Positions 20,927-30,023 of a DNA stretch of 64,000 nt are shown piece after piece. Numbering within the stretch: the first letter of the stretch is position 1; each line of letters starts with the position of its first letter. The DNA is taken from positions 1 to 64,000 of the forward strand of contig JAILGS010000079.1 of the NCBI GenBank assembly GCA_024696615.1, read 5' to 3'. The position numbers and the translations under genes were made by a program. The DNA is from Lachnospiraceae bacterium. Its GTDB lineage: Bacteria; Bacillota; Clostridia; Lachnospirales; Lachnospiraceae. Under the pieces are notes generated by a model. The model saw only the letters and a list, made by a program, of their open reading frames with translations, was not told where the DNA came from and made no database searches.

Positions 20927-21699
20927 TATAATTCCACCCCACTTGCTAAGAATACAGGACCATCCTTACAGATTCGCGCATTATGCACATGGGAATGCTC
21001 GTCCACTTCCGTCGTCTTGGTAATACATGCAAGGCATGCACCCACGCCGCAGGCCATACGCTCTTCTAGAGAAATGTAAGCTGGGCACTGCATTTGCTCA
21101 GAAAGGGCCTTGATCCCACGAAGCATCGGCTTAGGACCACAGGCATAGAACACATCCCCGGAAAGTCCATACTCCTTAAAGGCATCGAGGACATTGCCCT
21201 GGATGCCCACGGAGCCATCATCCGTAGCAATATAGACCGTTGCCACCTGATCAAATTCCTTCTTTAAAAAGAGGTTTTGATCCCGGTAACCTAATACCAC
21301 AATCTTATCCTGCTTCTTACCGGGAAGACGCTTGGCAAGTTCCAGCATTGGTGGGACACCGATTCCACCGCCAAATAATACGGCAACACCCTCATGCGCT
21401 TCCACATCATATCCGTTGCCCAGTGGGCCCATTACACGAAGGGTATCGTCTTCAACATAATCCTTGAATTCATCCGTACCTTTTCCCACCACACGGTATA
21501 CCAGGCGCAGATAATCCCCATCAATCTCGCATATACTGATGGGACGTGGAAGCAGTCTGGATCCGTCCTTACTATAGACGGAGATAAACTGACCGGGACG
21601 TGCGTTTCTCGCAATATCCTCGGTGCGAATCCACATCGAATATACTCCGGGAGCAAGGCATTCCTGCTTTGCAATTGTTACAATTTCCATCTTTGACAT
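20926..21699 (-). CDS. pyrK: Dihydroorotate dehydrogenase electron transfer subunit
   Basis: FAD/NAD domains and [2Fe-2S] motif CGVGACLACIT. Confidence 0.95.
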   Translation of the reverse strand: MSKMEIVTIAKQECLAPGVYSMWIRTEDIARNARPGQFISVYSKDGSRLLPRPISICEIDGDYLRLVYRVVGKGTDEFKDYVEDDTLRVMGPLGNGYDVEAHEGVAVLFGGGIGVPPMLELAKRLPGKKQDKIVVLGYRDQNLFLKKEFDQVATVYIATDDGSVGIQGNVLDAFKEYGLSGDVFYACGPKPMLRGIKALSEQMQCPAYISLEERMACGVGACLACITKTTEVDEHSHVHNARICKDGPVFLASGVEL

Positions 21700-21722
21700 A
21701 GTTCGTTCTCCATTTTCCCTAC

Positions 21723-22652
21723 TTATCGAGCAGCCTTTAATGCTCCATTGATATCTTCGATCATATCAATCACAGCCTGACGGGAAGCATCTGCAAAATG
21801 CTCTGCACCAAAGGATGCATACTTCTCCTGCTTATATGCAGCGATGATTCCACGGGAGCTGTTAACGATGGCACCCAGTCCATCCTCATTAAAGTATGGC
21901 ACTAAATCTGCAGCCTTACCGCCCTGTGCGCCGTATCCCGGAACCAGAATATAGGTCTTTGGCATAAGCTTGCGAAGGACCTTACCCATCTCAGGATAGG
22001 TTGCGCCAACAACAGCACCCACGTAGCTGTAGGAATCTCCCATAAGTTCCTCGCCCCACTTGGCTACATGCTCACCAACGATTTCATATAATGGACGACC
22101 GTCCACAAGCTGATCCTGGAACTCACCGGAAGACTTGTTGGAAGTCTTCACTAAGACGAAGATACCGGTCTTTTCTTCCTTACATACATCCATAAATGGC
22201 TTCACACCATCGGTTCCAAGATATGGATTTACGGTAACAAAATCTTCATTGAAGGTCTTAATCTTCTTGCCGCCAATTTCCACGCCACCAAGATGTCCTA
22301 CGGCATAAGCGGTGGAAGTGGATCCAATATCACCACGCTTAATATCACCAATGACTACCAAATCCTTGGACTTGCAATAATCCACGGTCTTCTGAAATAC
22401 CTTTAAGCCTTCCACACCGAACTGCTCATACATGGCAATCTGTGGCTTAACTGCAGGAATTAAATCATAGGTGGCATCCACAATGGCCTTATTGTACTGC
22501 CATACTGCTTCACAGGCTCCCTCGATGGTCTCTCCATACTCAGCAAATGCCTTCTTTACCACATGCTCTGGAATATAGGACAGCATTGGGTCAAGTCCTA
22601 CCACGATTGGTGCATCCAGCTTTTGAATCTTTCCTACTAATTTGTTAATCAT
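21723..22652 (-). CDS. pyrF: Orotidine-5'-phosphate decarboxylase (long form)
   Basis: VVGLDPML, DIKRGDIGSTSTAYA, LVPGYGAQGG. Confidence 0.95.
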   Translation of the reverse strand: MINKLVGKIQKLDAPIVVGLDPMLSYIPEHVVKKAFAEYGETIEGACEAVWQYNKAIVDATYDLIPAVKPQIAMYEQFGVEGLKVFQKTVDYCKSKDLVVIGDIKRGDIGSTSTAYAVGHLGGVEIGGKKIKTFNEDFVTVNPYLGTDGVKPFMDVCKEEKTGIFVLVKTSNKSSGEFQDQLVDGRPLYEIVGEHVAKWGEELMGDSYSYVGAVVGATYPEMGKVLRKLMPKTYILVPGYGAQGGKAADLVPYFNEDGLGAIVNSSRGIIAAYKQEKYASFGAEHFADASRQAVIDMIEDINGALKAAR

Positions 22653-22694
22653 GTTACATATCCTCTCTTTACATTGATCTTGTACTAAAATCCT

Positions 22695-24257
22695 TTATTT
22701 TGGCCATTCCGCTTCTAAGCGAATGATCAGGGATCGAATGCGTCGTAAATACCGCTCCCGGTATACGCCGTCCACGCCTAAGCGCTCCGCCTGACGCAGA
22801 TATCCCTCTTGAAATACATGGACAACCTGGGGCTGGGTGGTGCGTAACACCTTCACCGGATGAGTAATTCCCGTGACTGCCGCATAATGATCCCCGGCAA
22901 TTAATATATTTCTAGGCATTTCTCCACTCTGAATCACAGGGTGATAGTTGGGATAGCGCCGTATTAACTGAAAGATATTTTCCAAATGTTTTACATAAAC
23001 CTTGGGGGTATATAGCGGAATTGCATATCCCTCCGTCGGTGTTCCTAAAATATTCAACCGGCCTTTCAGGATATTCTCCGGTTCTTCCAGCATGATCATG
23101 TCATAATAGTCCCAACCATGCTCCAAATTCCGAATTAAGGCCTGGTAGCTCTCCTTGATGGCCGAAAAATTGGCCGCAGAGGTCTGAATCTTGGACTCTT
23201 TCATTAACAAGTCCACCACCTCCGGTGGCATGGTGTTCGGAGAAAGTCCCCAGGAACACTGATAATGATCATCTTCCATGCGATAATAGTCCATGAGCAT
23301 CCGGTCATAATCTCTGGCATCCTCAAAGACTTCCATAGCTGGCCGGCAAACCTTCATGATCTCTTTAAATTCAGTAAGGGTGGCCTCTATGAATTTCTCA
23401 TTTTTAGAAAATAACGTATATTCACTCTGTCCCTCAGCCCCCACGGATACGGAGGAAAGTGCTGCCACTCCCGGGCATACCATCAGGGTACGCTGTAACA
23501 AATGATCCCGCATACGAGGGTAATAATAGGACTCCACCTGACCGGTTAAGTATCTTGGAAGCCATCTGGACATGACATCCGTAACATCATCTAAGTTATA
23601 GGTTGGTGGAAAAATCTGGATAATACGATGTCCCCGCTGCAGGGCCTGATTCACAAAGCCCACACCCTGGGAGGTTTCATTGTAATTCTGGAAAAACCAA
23701 TCCAGTCCCCCTTCCAACATAAAATAGATGGTGGTGGGTTCCTTTAAAGCCGCAATGGACTCTACAAAATGTCGAAAAGAAACTTTCTTCTGTTCATCTC
23801 CATAAAAAATCGGAATCAGATTCTCATTAGAAGAACTTCCCCTTTCTAATGCTCCATCACTCCAATAGCGATTGCTGGCAGCTAATAAAAGCTCGGCATC
23901 CTCATCCTCCGTGGCCACAATCTGTTCCATGCCCCGTAGGAATTCGTCCACTCCCATGGGCTTATCCATTAACCAGTCCGCAATCATCTCCGCCATGCCA
24001 TCCATGGACTCCGGTGGAATCTTACTGCGGCCAATCATATCTACTAAGGCCTGAATCTGATAATCGGATAGACAGTGCTTGGCAAAGACTGCGGATAGAT
24101 TATTCACGGAATTCTTGTTCCTTGGAAGTTTTCTTCGTCCGGTTCGAAAGAGGCTAATTAATGATGCATCCACATTGAGCTCATTCGCTAGAGCTTTATT
24201 ACTCATATTGGTGATATCCATGAGATAACACAATTTATCTTTAAACTCCATCCACAC
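22695..24257 (-). CDS. HTH (XRE-like) protein of 520 aa, uncharacterised C-terminal region
   Basis: N-terminal HTH-like MSNKALANELNVDASLISLFRTGRRKLP; remainder not recognised. Confidence 0.75.
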   Translation of the reverse strand: MWMEFKDKLCYLMDITNMSNKALANELNVDASLISLFRTGRRKLPRNKNSVNNLSAVFAKHCLSDYQIQALVDMIGRSKIPPESMDGMAEMIADWLMDKPMGVDEFLRGMEQIVATEDEDAELLLAASNRYWSDGALERGSSSNENLIPIFYGDEQKKVSFRHFVESIAALKEPTTIYFMLEGGLDWFFQNYNETSQGVGFVNQALQRGHRIIQIFPPTYNLDDVTDVMSRWLPRYLTGQVESYYYPRMRDHLLQRTLMVCPGVAALSSVSVGAEGQSEYTLFSKNEKFIEATLTEFKEIMKVCRPAMEVFEDARDYDRMLMDYYRMEDDHYQCSWGLSPNTMPPEVVDLLMKESKIQTSAANFSAIKESYQALIRNLEHGWDYYDMIMLEEPENILKGRLNILGTPTEGYAIPLYTPKVYVKHLENIFQLIRRYPNYHPVIQSGEMPRNILIAGDHYAAVTGITHPVKVLRTTQPQVVHVFQEGYLRQAERLGVDGVYRERYLRRIRSLIIRLEAEWPK

Positions 24258-24267
24258 TCCTTACTCA

Positions 24268-24314
24268 AAATTAGCGAACCAGGCTACTTTGGGTCTGGTT
24301 CGCTATCTTTTGCA
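24268..24314 (-). terminator. Terminator upstream of the HTH gene, downstream of nothing else on plus; hairpin within 24258-24340 gap
   Basis: TAGCGAACCAG-gctactttgggt-CTGGTTCGCTA inverted repeat; lies between HTH gene start and the 3' end of the zinc-ribbon/TPR gene. Confidence 0.75.
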
Positions 24315-24340
24315 TATTACGTGTTCACTGATTCTAGAGA

Positions 24341-25747
24341 TTAATTCGCTTTAATAAATGCGCTAGCTTCCGTTACATAGAAACTATCCGGATATTGATC
24401 CACAATAAGCTGATAATAGGTCTTGGCCTTGGTATTCTCCTTCAGTGCCGCATAGGACTGAGCAAGATAATAAATCGTCTCCACGCTCTCCCCATTTAAC
24501 TTGTAAGAACGTTCCAAGCTATCGATGGCCTTGGTATATTCCTTGTCATTGTAGTATTCTTCTCCGGCTTCATAAAGAGCGGTAGCTGCCGGTGCAAAAC
24601 AATCACTCTTAATCTTGTTATAAAGATTGGTCTCCGCAGTACCGGTAAGTTCTTCCGAATTCAAAGCAAGAATGCCTTCCGCCGCTGCCACCTGGTCCGC
24701 ATTAATATAATTATATGCGGCTGCAAGTAACGCTTCGTAGACTGCTGCATTGGCATTGGAAACACCGGAATTGCTGGCAGTATCTTCTAACTCCTTATTC
24801 TTGGCTTCTAACTGGGCTAACTGACTCTTTAATACCTCAATTTCAGAATTACTATTGGATAATTGCACGGTATATTCATTTAAATTCTCATTGTATTCCT
24901 GCATCTTGCTCTGCAAGCGGGCAGGCATAATTAAAAACCAGATAATGGCTGCACCGATCACCACACCGATTAAGATATCAATTACGGTGATGGCCCCATT
25001 GGCTGGCTCTTTATACGTAGTGGATGGCATAATCACATCATTACCATTTAACGGCTTCACATCCACCTGATTATTCTTCTTTTTCTTTCGGCTTGGCAGG
25101 AAGGTATCCACATTCTCCTTGGAAAGCTCATATTCCAAGGTCTCAATCTCCGCTAAATACCGCTGGGAAAGAGTATTGGAACGATCCACCTTTAAGGTAT
25201 GCTTTAAACACTTCTTGGCTCTTGCATAATCTTCCTTACGGCAATACAACAGTGCCAATAACTGCTCCGCCTTCACAAATTTCACATTCTGGGTCAAAAT
25301 CTTCTTTAACTGAATCTCCGCCAAATCGAAATTACCCGTCTGTGCATGATGCAGAGCTAAGTTGTATTTCTGAATGGACTGACTCAGTTCATCGAACTGA
25401 TTCTGATCCGCCTGGATCTTTTTAATAAATACCGAAGCAATATTCATCTCCGGCTTAATATTCTTACTAATGGCCCACTGTGCCAGGGCTTCCACGACTT
25501 CACCCATCTCACAGTACACAAGGCCTAATAAATTTCTGGCATTAATATTTCTTTTATTCAGACGCAAACTGGTCTTTAGACAATCCGCAGCTCCGGACAA
25601 ATCCCGCACCTGAGCCTTGGCAAGGCCCTTGTTATAATACGAATTGGAGGTTTTTGCTACTCTTCGATATACCGTTACGTCTGCGCCACACTGAGTACAG
25701 AAATCCTCTGTATCAGACAGCGGTGCATTGCATCGATAACATCTCAT
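24341..25747 (-). CDS. Zinc-ribbon / TPR / TM / coiled-coil / TPR protein
   Basis: MRCYRCNAPLSDTEDFCTQCGADV zinc ribbon, TPR-like repeats, TM VIDILIGVVIGAAIIWFLIMP, C-terminal TPRs. Confidence 0.85.
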   Translation of the reverse strand: MRCYRCNAPLSDTEDFCTQCGADVTVYRRVAKTSNSYYNKGLAKAQVRDLSGAADCLKTSLRLNKRNINARNLLGLVYCEMGEVVEALAQWAISKNIKPEMNIASVFIKKIQADQNQFDELSQSIQKYNLALHHAQTGNFDLAEIQLKKILTQNVKFVKAEQLLALLYCRKEDYARAKKCLKHTLKVDRSNTLSQRYLAEIETLEYELSKENVDTFLPSRKKKKNNQVDVKPLNGNDVIMPSTTYKEPANGAITVIDILIGVVIGAAIIWFLIMPARLQSKMQEYNENLNEYTVQLSNSNSEIEVLKSQLAQLEAKNKELEDTASNSGVSNANAAVYEALLAAAYNYINADQVAAAEGILALNSEELTGTAETNLYNKIKSDCFAPAATALYEAGEEYYNDKEYTKAIDSLERSYKLNGESVETIYYLAQSYAALKENTKAKTYYQLIVDQYPDSFYVTEASAFIKAN

Positions 25748-25902
25748 AATGGCTGCTCCTGTTCATGGATCATAATCTCTGCCATAATATTGTTAATGAC
25801 ATCGGTTACATCCGGCATCTCATTGTTATAAATTGCATTCTCTGCTGCATCCACTTCCAGACTTGGCTGGAACTTCTTAATCTCTTCATCAAAATTAATC
25901 AT
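25744..25902 (-). CDS. 52-aa micro-ORF (MINFDEEIKKFQPSLEVDAAENAIYNNEMPDVTDVINNIMAEIMIHEQEQPL) between folC and the TPR gene
   Basis: Translated by hand; not in ORF track; ATGA overlaps with folC stop (25899-25902) and TPR-gene start (25744-25747). Confidence 0.75.
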   Translation of the reverse strand: MINFDEEIKKFQPSLEVDAAENAIYNNEMPDVTDVINNIMAEIMIHEQEQPL

Positions 25903-27191
25903 AACTTTTCCTCTTTATCACTCATGCTCTTAATCTCGCCCACCAAATACAGGGAACCCGCAATAAATAAAAAGCCTCCCAGACTTTTAGCAAAAGCGAA
26001 AGCCTCTCCCACATCTTCCCTCACATGCACGGGAGCTGTGGTGTATTTTCGAAATTCCTGTTCCATCACGGAGGCAGGAAGCTTTCGATGATTTGGAATC
26101 TGTGTGATCACAAATCCATCAAATAAACCGGACTCCACAATCTCTCGAATCATGGCATCCACATCTTTCTCCATTACTGCACCAAACAGCAGATACACCG
26201 GTGGTTCCTTCGCAAATGCTCTTACCGTCTCTAAGAACTTGGCAATTCCATCTGGATTATGGGCGCCGTCTAAATAAACATGCTCCCCTAAGGATTCCAT
26301 ACGTCCGGGCCACTGCATCGTCTGAATGCCCTCTAACACCTTCTCTTCCTTCCAACAAGATCCAACTCCCTGGTCCACCTTGGCAAGAACTCCTAAACTC
26401 GTCAGGGCAAGGGCCGCATTTTCCATCTGAAACAGACCCACATTATTTATAGAAAAAAGGCTGTTTCTATAATACTCACTTTCCATGGAAAAATCAATAT
26501 GATTATGGCTTTGTACCCCTTTTAGTTCCTTGGATTTGACTGGATAGGAAGGACACCCAAGTTGCATTGCTTCCTCGGCAATCACCCTTGCAGCACCATC
26601 CTCTCGATCCAGATATACCACAGGAACTCCAGGAAGAAGGATTCCTGCTTTTTCTTTCGCGATTTTTTCCAAGGTATCCCCTAAGATTTCCGTATGATCA
26701 AAACTGATGGAGGTAATGATGGACAATAATTTATGACTCAGGGAAGCAGTTGCATCCCCTCCTCCACCAAGTCCGGTTTCTAAAATCACATAATCGGGCT
26801 TATGATCTTGATAATACAACATGGCCATTAGGAACATGAAATCAAAAAAAGCAAGATCCACCTGGGAAGTAATTTCCTTCACCTGAAGAAAGTAGGCTAG
26901 AAATTCTTCATTTGTAATTAAATCGTTATTTAATCTAATACGTTCATTAGGAGTCACCAGGTGTGGAGAAGTAAAAAGCCCAACATTAAATCCTAGTTTA
27001 ATAAGAGAATTGTGCATAAATGCGCTGGTTGAACCCTTTCCATTGGTTCCTGCCAAATGAATGATGGAAAGGTCCCGTTCCGGATGATGGAGTAATTCCA
27101 ATCCCTTGGCGGCACGAACAGCCCCCGTCTCTTTTCCAAATCTACGAAGAGAATACAACTCTTCCACGGCAGTTTCATATGTATATGTCAT
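25899..27191 (-). CDS. folC: Folylpolyglutamate synthase / dihydrofolate synthase
   Basis: HLAGTNGKGSTSAFM P-loop, FTSPHLVTPNERI. Confidence 0.95.
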   Translation of the reverse strand: MTYTYETAVEELYSLRRFGKETGAVRAAKGLELLHHPERDLSIIHLAGTNGKGSTSAFMHNSLIKLGFNVGLFTSPHLVTPNERIRLNNDLITNEEFLAYFLQVKEITSQVDLAFFDFMFLMAMLYYQDHKPDYVILETGLGGGGDATASLSHKLLSIITSISFDHTEILGDTLEKIAKEKAGILLPGVPVVYLDREDGAARVIAEEAMQLGCPSYPVKSKELKGVQSHNHIDFSMESEYYRNSLFSINNVGLFQMENAALALTSLGVLAKVDQGVGSCWKEEKVLEGIQTMQWPGRMESLGEHVYLDGAHNPDGIAKFLETVRAFAKEPPVYLLFGAVMEKDVDAMIREIVESGLFDGFVITQIPNHRKLPASVMEQEFRKYTTAPVHVREDVGEAFAFAKSLGGFLFIAGSLYLVGEIKSMSDKEEKL

Positions 27192-27214
27192 TTCTAATTC
27201 CTACGATTCTTCTT

Positions 27215-28810
27215 TTATTTTTTTATTTCAATGGTCTTTAATTCAAATCCCTGATATCCCACTCTTGCATATTTTCCAGTAGATACCAAGGTATGCAGAT
27301 AATCCATATCCTCCAAGGAGTGCTCAAAGGAAAGGGAGGATGGAGTCATGGCTGCATCCAGTTCCGTTAAGGCCTCTTCCAGTTTAATTAACTCCCCGTT
27401 CGTAAAGCACTTCACTGCAGTTTCACACAGCGCTTCACTATAGGTTAAATTTAAAAAATGCCTCTTCCACTTTTTATATAGCACATTGGCTAAATACACT
27501 GCTTCATTCTCAAGATCCAAAATCAGACGGTTAAACTCTTCTGAGGTGCTTACCAGCTCATTTTGTTCGTTGTTAATTCTTGTTTTAACCTCATCCAATT
27601 CCATGGAAAGATTTACCTCTGCCACCTGTTTTCGCTCTAAATTCCGCTTCTTTGCCTGCTTACTCGCTTCCGATAACTCCTCGGAAGAAAGAGCTTCCTC
27701 ATACTCCTTCTGCAATTCTTCCAGTTCAGAAAGAAGTTTGGTTTGTTGCTCCTCTAATAAGAATTGCTTCTTATTATCCTTTTCAAGCTCCGCAAGGATC
27801 TTCTTTAATACATCATTTTGCTGCTTCTCCTGCTGTACGAAAGTAAGCAGGGTGCGCTCTTTTTTCTCATTCTCATTGCGCTTATAGGCTTTATAACTTG
27901 GCATTAAATCTTCTTTTAACGAAAGTGTTTTCCCATATCCATTCACTGACATCCATACTACTTCCGCCATTAGGGAGCGTTCTAGTCGGGCAAATAAAAA
28001 TACGGAATCAAAGGCAGTGGCCACCGTATTATTCAGCGGATCAAAAACTTCCTTTCCCATGGCATGAATCACTTTCCTGAGGGATGTAGTTCCCTTCTCC
28101 ACCTGCAATTTTAATAAAATCGTATGGCCGTTAAATTCTCTTAACATTAATTCCCTGGCAAGGGTGCGCATGGCAGTAAGATCACATCGTGGGATTCTCA
28201 TCTGAATACTCTGTTCCATGGCCTGCTTTTCTCCACGGGTAAGATGTAGGAGCTTGCGATGTAATACTTTCAGATAATGATCATAGTATTTGACACTCAC
28301 CTGATCCGCTAGTCGCCCCATGGGCTGACAGACTTCTAACATGTACACCTTAGCACTTTCCCGAAGCACGGCAATGGAAATCTGTTCCCGCAATAACTCC
28401 CTGGCAAGATCCGTAGTCATGGTCATGGAAGATGGACCGTCTTCAACTTCGGAGGAAGTATGTTCCTCCAAGGTATCCGTGAAAAAATGATAGGAACCAA
28501 GGAATTTACATTTCTTGATTAATTCTTGATTTAATAAAGCATCCAATGTGGCACGATCATTCTTCGAAAGCTCCTCCATGGTGTCCATGATCATCTTACG
28601 AACACCATCCGTTTCTTCCGTGGAAGAGGAGGAATCGGATAAGTCCTCCACCGGACGCAGCAGACTGGAAGCAGTTTCTGTTACCATCTTCCAGGCCTTC
28701 TTTCCCTGTCCTTTCAGGGTATTCCCCACAGTAACGCATTGGAGAAGCGCAATCTGTTCACAGATTTGCTCATTATTCAGATAATCTAATCCGTTAAATA
28801 TGGTCAGCAT
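27215..28810 (-). CDS. Uncharacterised 531-aa protein with long coiled coil
   Basis: Long intact ORF; charged heptad-like region (KKILAELEKDNKKQFLLEEQQTKLLSELEELQKEYEEAL). Confidence 0.7.
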   Translation of the reverse strand: MLTIFNGLDYLNNEQICEQIALLQCVTVGNTLKGQGKKAWKMVTETASSLLRPVEDLSDSSSSTEETDGVRKMIMDTMEELSKNDRATLDALLNQELIKKCKFLGSYHFFTDTLEEHTSSEVEDGPSSMTMTTDLARELLREQISIAVLRESAKVYMLEVCQPMGRLADQVSVKYYDHYLKVLHRKLLHLTRGEKQAMEQSIQMRIPRCDLTAMRTLARELMLREFNGHTILLKLQVEKGTTSLRKVIHAMGKEVFDPLNNTVATAFDSVFLFARLERSLMAEVVWMSVNGYGKTLSLKEDLMPSYKAYKRNENEKKERTLLTFVQQEKQQNDVLKKILAELEKDNKKQFLLEEQQTKLLSELEELQKEYEEALSSEELSEASKQAKKRNLERKQVAEVNLSMELDEVKTRINNEQNELVSTSEEFNRLILDLENEAVYLANVLYKKWKRHFLNLTYSEALCETAVKCFTNGELIKLEEALTELDAAMTPSSLSFEHSLEDMDYLHTLVSTGKYARVGYQGFELKTIEIKK

Positions 28811-28956
28811 AATCGCTACTCCTTTCTGGAGGTCAAATTTATTCTCATATATGTTCTTTTTTTCTTCTTTATTGATTCATTGTCCCATCCCGTCCAATCC
28901 CTTGCGATTCCATTAGAATCCGATATAATAGAATTATCCCTAAAGGAGGACTGCTT

Positions 28957-29931
28957 ATGGCATTAGAACGTGGCACAATCAGTGAATACCGTTACATTAA
29001 ATTAACATTTAACAATTTATCCGCATCCATTCTCTATGATCGTGGGTGCAATATTATTGAATTTAAGGACCTCACCACGGATTGTTCCTTCCTTCACACT
29101 CCAAGCAAGGAGGAATTGGAAGAATTCCAAGAGGCTCCACAGCGATTTGGTTCCGCCATCCTATTTCATCCCAACCGTTTAGGTCATGAATGTTTTACCA
29201 GGGATGGTCATACTTATAATTATGAGAAAGCTGGACTTCCACCTTCTCATGGACTTCTTCGATTTGCTGCATTTACCGTGGAAGAAGAGGAAGAAACCAG
29301 TGAATATCAGAGGGTTAAATGTAGTTTTAACTCTAAAGGAACCCTCTATGATACTGCCTTCCACTGGAAATTCATCTGTAACATGGCATTTACCTTAGAT
29401 TCCCATGGACTTACATCCCATATGGAATTTTTCAATATCGGAGATGTACCGATTCCATTTGGACTGGGATTCCATACTGCTTTTCGTATTCCATCCAATC
29501 CAAATTCCTCATCCAAGGAGGTAAGTTGCAAGGTTTCTGTTACCAATTCCTGGACGGATTATGGCAAATGTACCAAATGGGGATGCGGCACTCGTCTCTG
29601 TGACATTCCAGAAGAATCCATTACCATTCTGGATCCACTGAAAGAATCCATTGCCATCCCTTATACGGATTATAAGGATCAATGTCATTATGCCATCATT
29701 GAGGATGAAAATCTCCCCTTCCGCCTGATCTATGAGACGGATCCCCAGTTTAAACATTGGATGATCTGGAATAATGCCTGCCGCGGTGGATATATCTGCA
29801 TCGAGCCCATGACCTGGATGATCGATGCTCCGAATAGTCCACTGCCGGACCAACTCTCCGGTTTTAGTTATTTGGAGCGGGGAAAGCCAAAGAGTTTTAC
29901 CAATCGCTTCCTGTTAGAACCAAAAGAATGA
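28957..29931 (+). CDS. Aldose 1-epimerase (galactose mutarotase)-like protein
   Basis: HPNRLGHECFTRDGHTYNYEKAGLPPSHGLLR; PFGLGFHTAFRIP; EPMTWMIDAPNS. Confidence 0.8.
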   Translation: MALERGTISEYRYIKLTFNNLSASILYDRGCNIIEFKDLTTDCSFLHTPSKEELEEFQEAPQRFGSAILFHPNRLGHECFTRDGHTYNYEKAGLPPSHGLLRFAAFTVEEEEETSEYQRVKCSFNSKGTLYDTAFHWKFICNMAFTLDSHGLTSHMEFFNIGDVPIPFGLGFHTAFRIPSNPNSSSKEVSCKVSVTNSWTDYGKCTKWGCGTRLCDIPEESITILDPLKESIAIPYTDYKDQCHYAIIEDENLPFRLIYETDPQFKHWMIWNNACRGGYICIEPMTWMIDAPNSPLPDQLSGFSYLERGKPKSFTNRFLLEPKE

Positions 29932-29965
29932 TCCAATTCGGACCTTCACCGGTCCCATATAGATA

Positions 29966-30000
29966 AATGCCCGACCGCAGATGCGATCGGGCTTTTTTGG
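29966..30000 (+). terminator. Terminator after the aldose 1-epimerase-like gene
   Basis: GCCCGAccgcagatgcgaTCGGGC followed by TTTTTT. Confidence 0.85.
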
Positions 30001-30023
30001 GCTTTAATGGATTCATGCCTTAT

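Noticed and set aside
27486-27887. 133-aa Ser/Phe-rich plus-strand ORF
   Set aside because: Antisense of the coiled-coil region of the 531-aa gene; composition is the complement of Glu/Lys codons.
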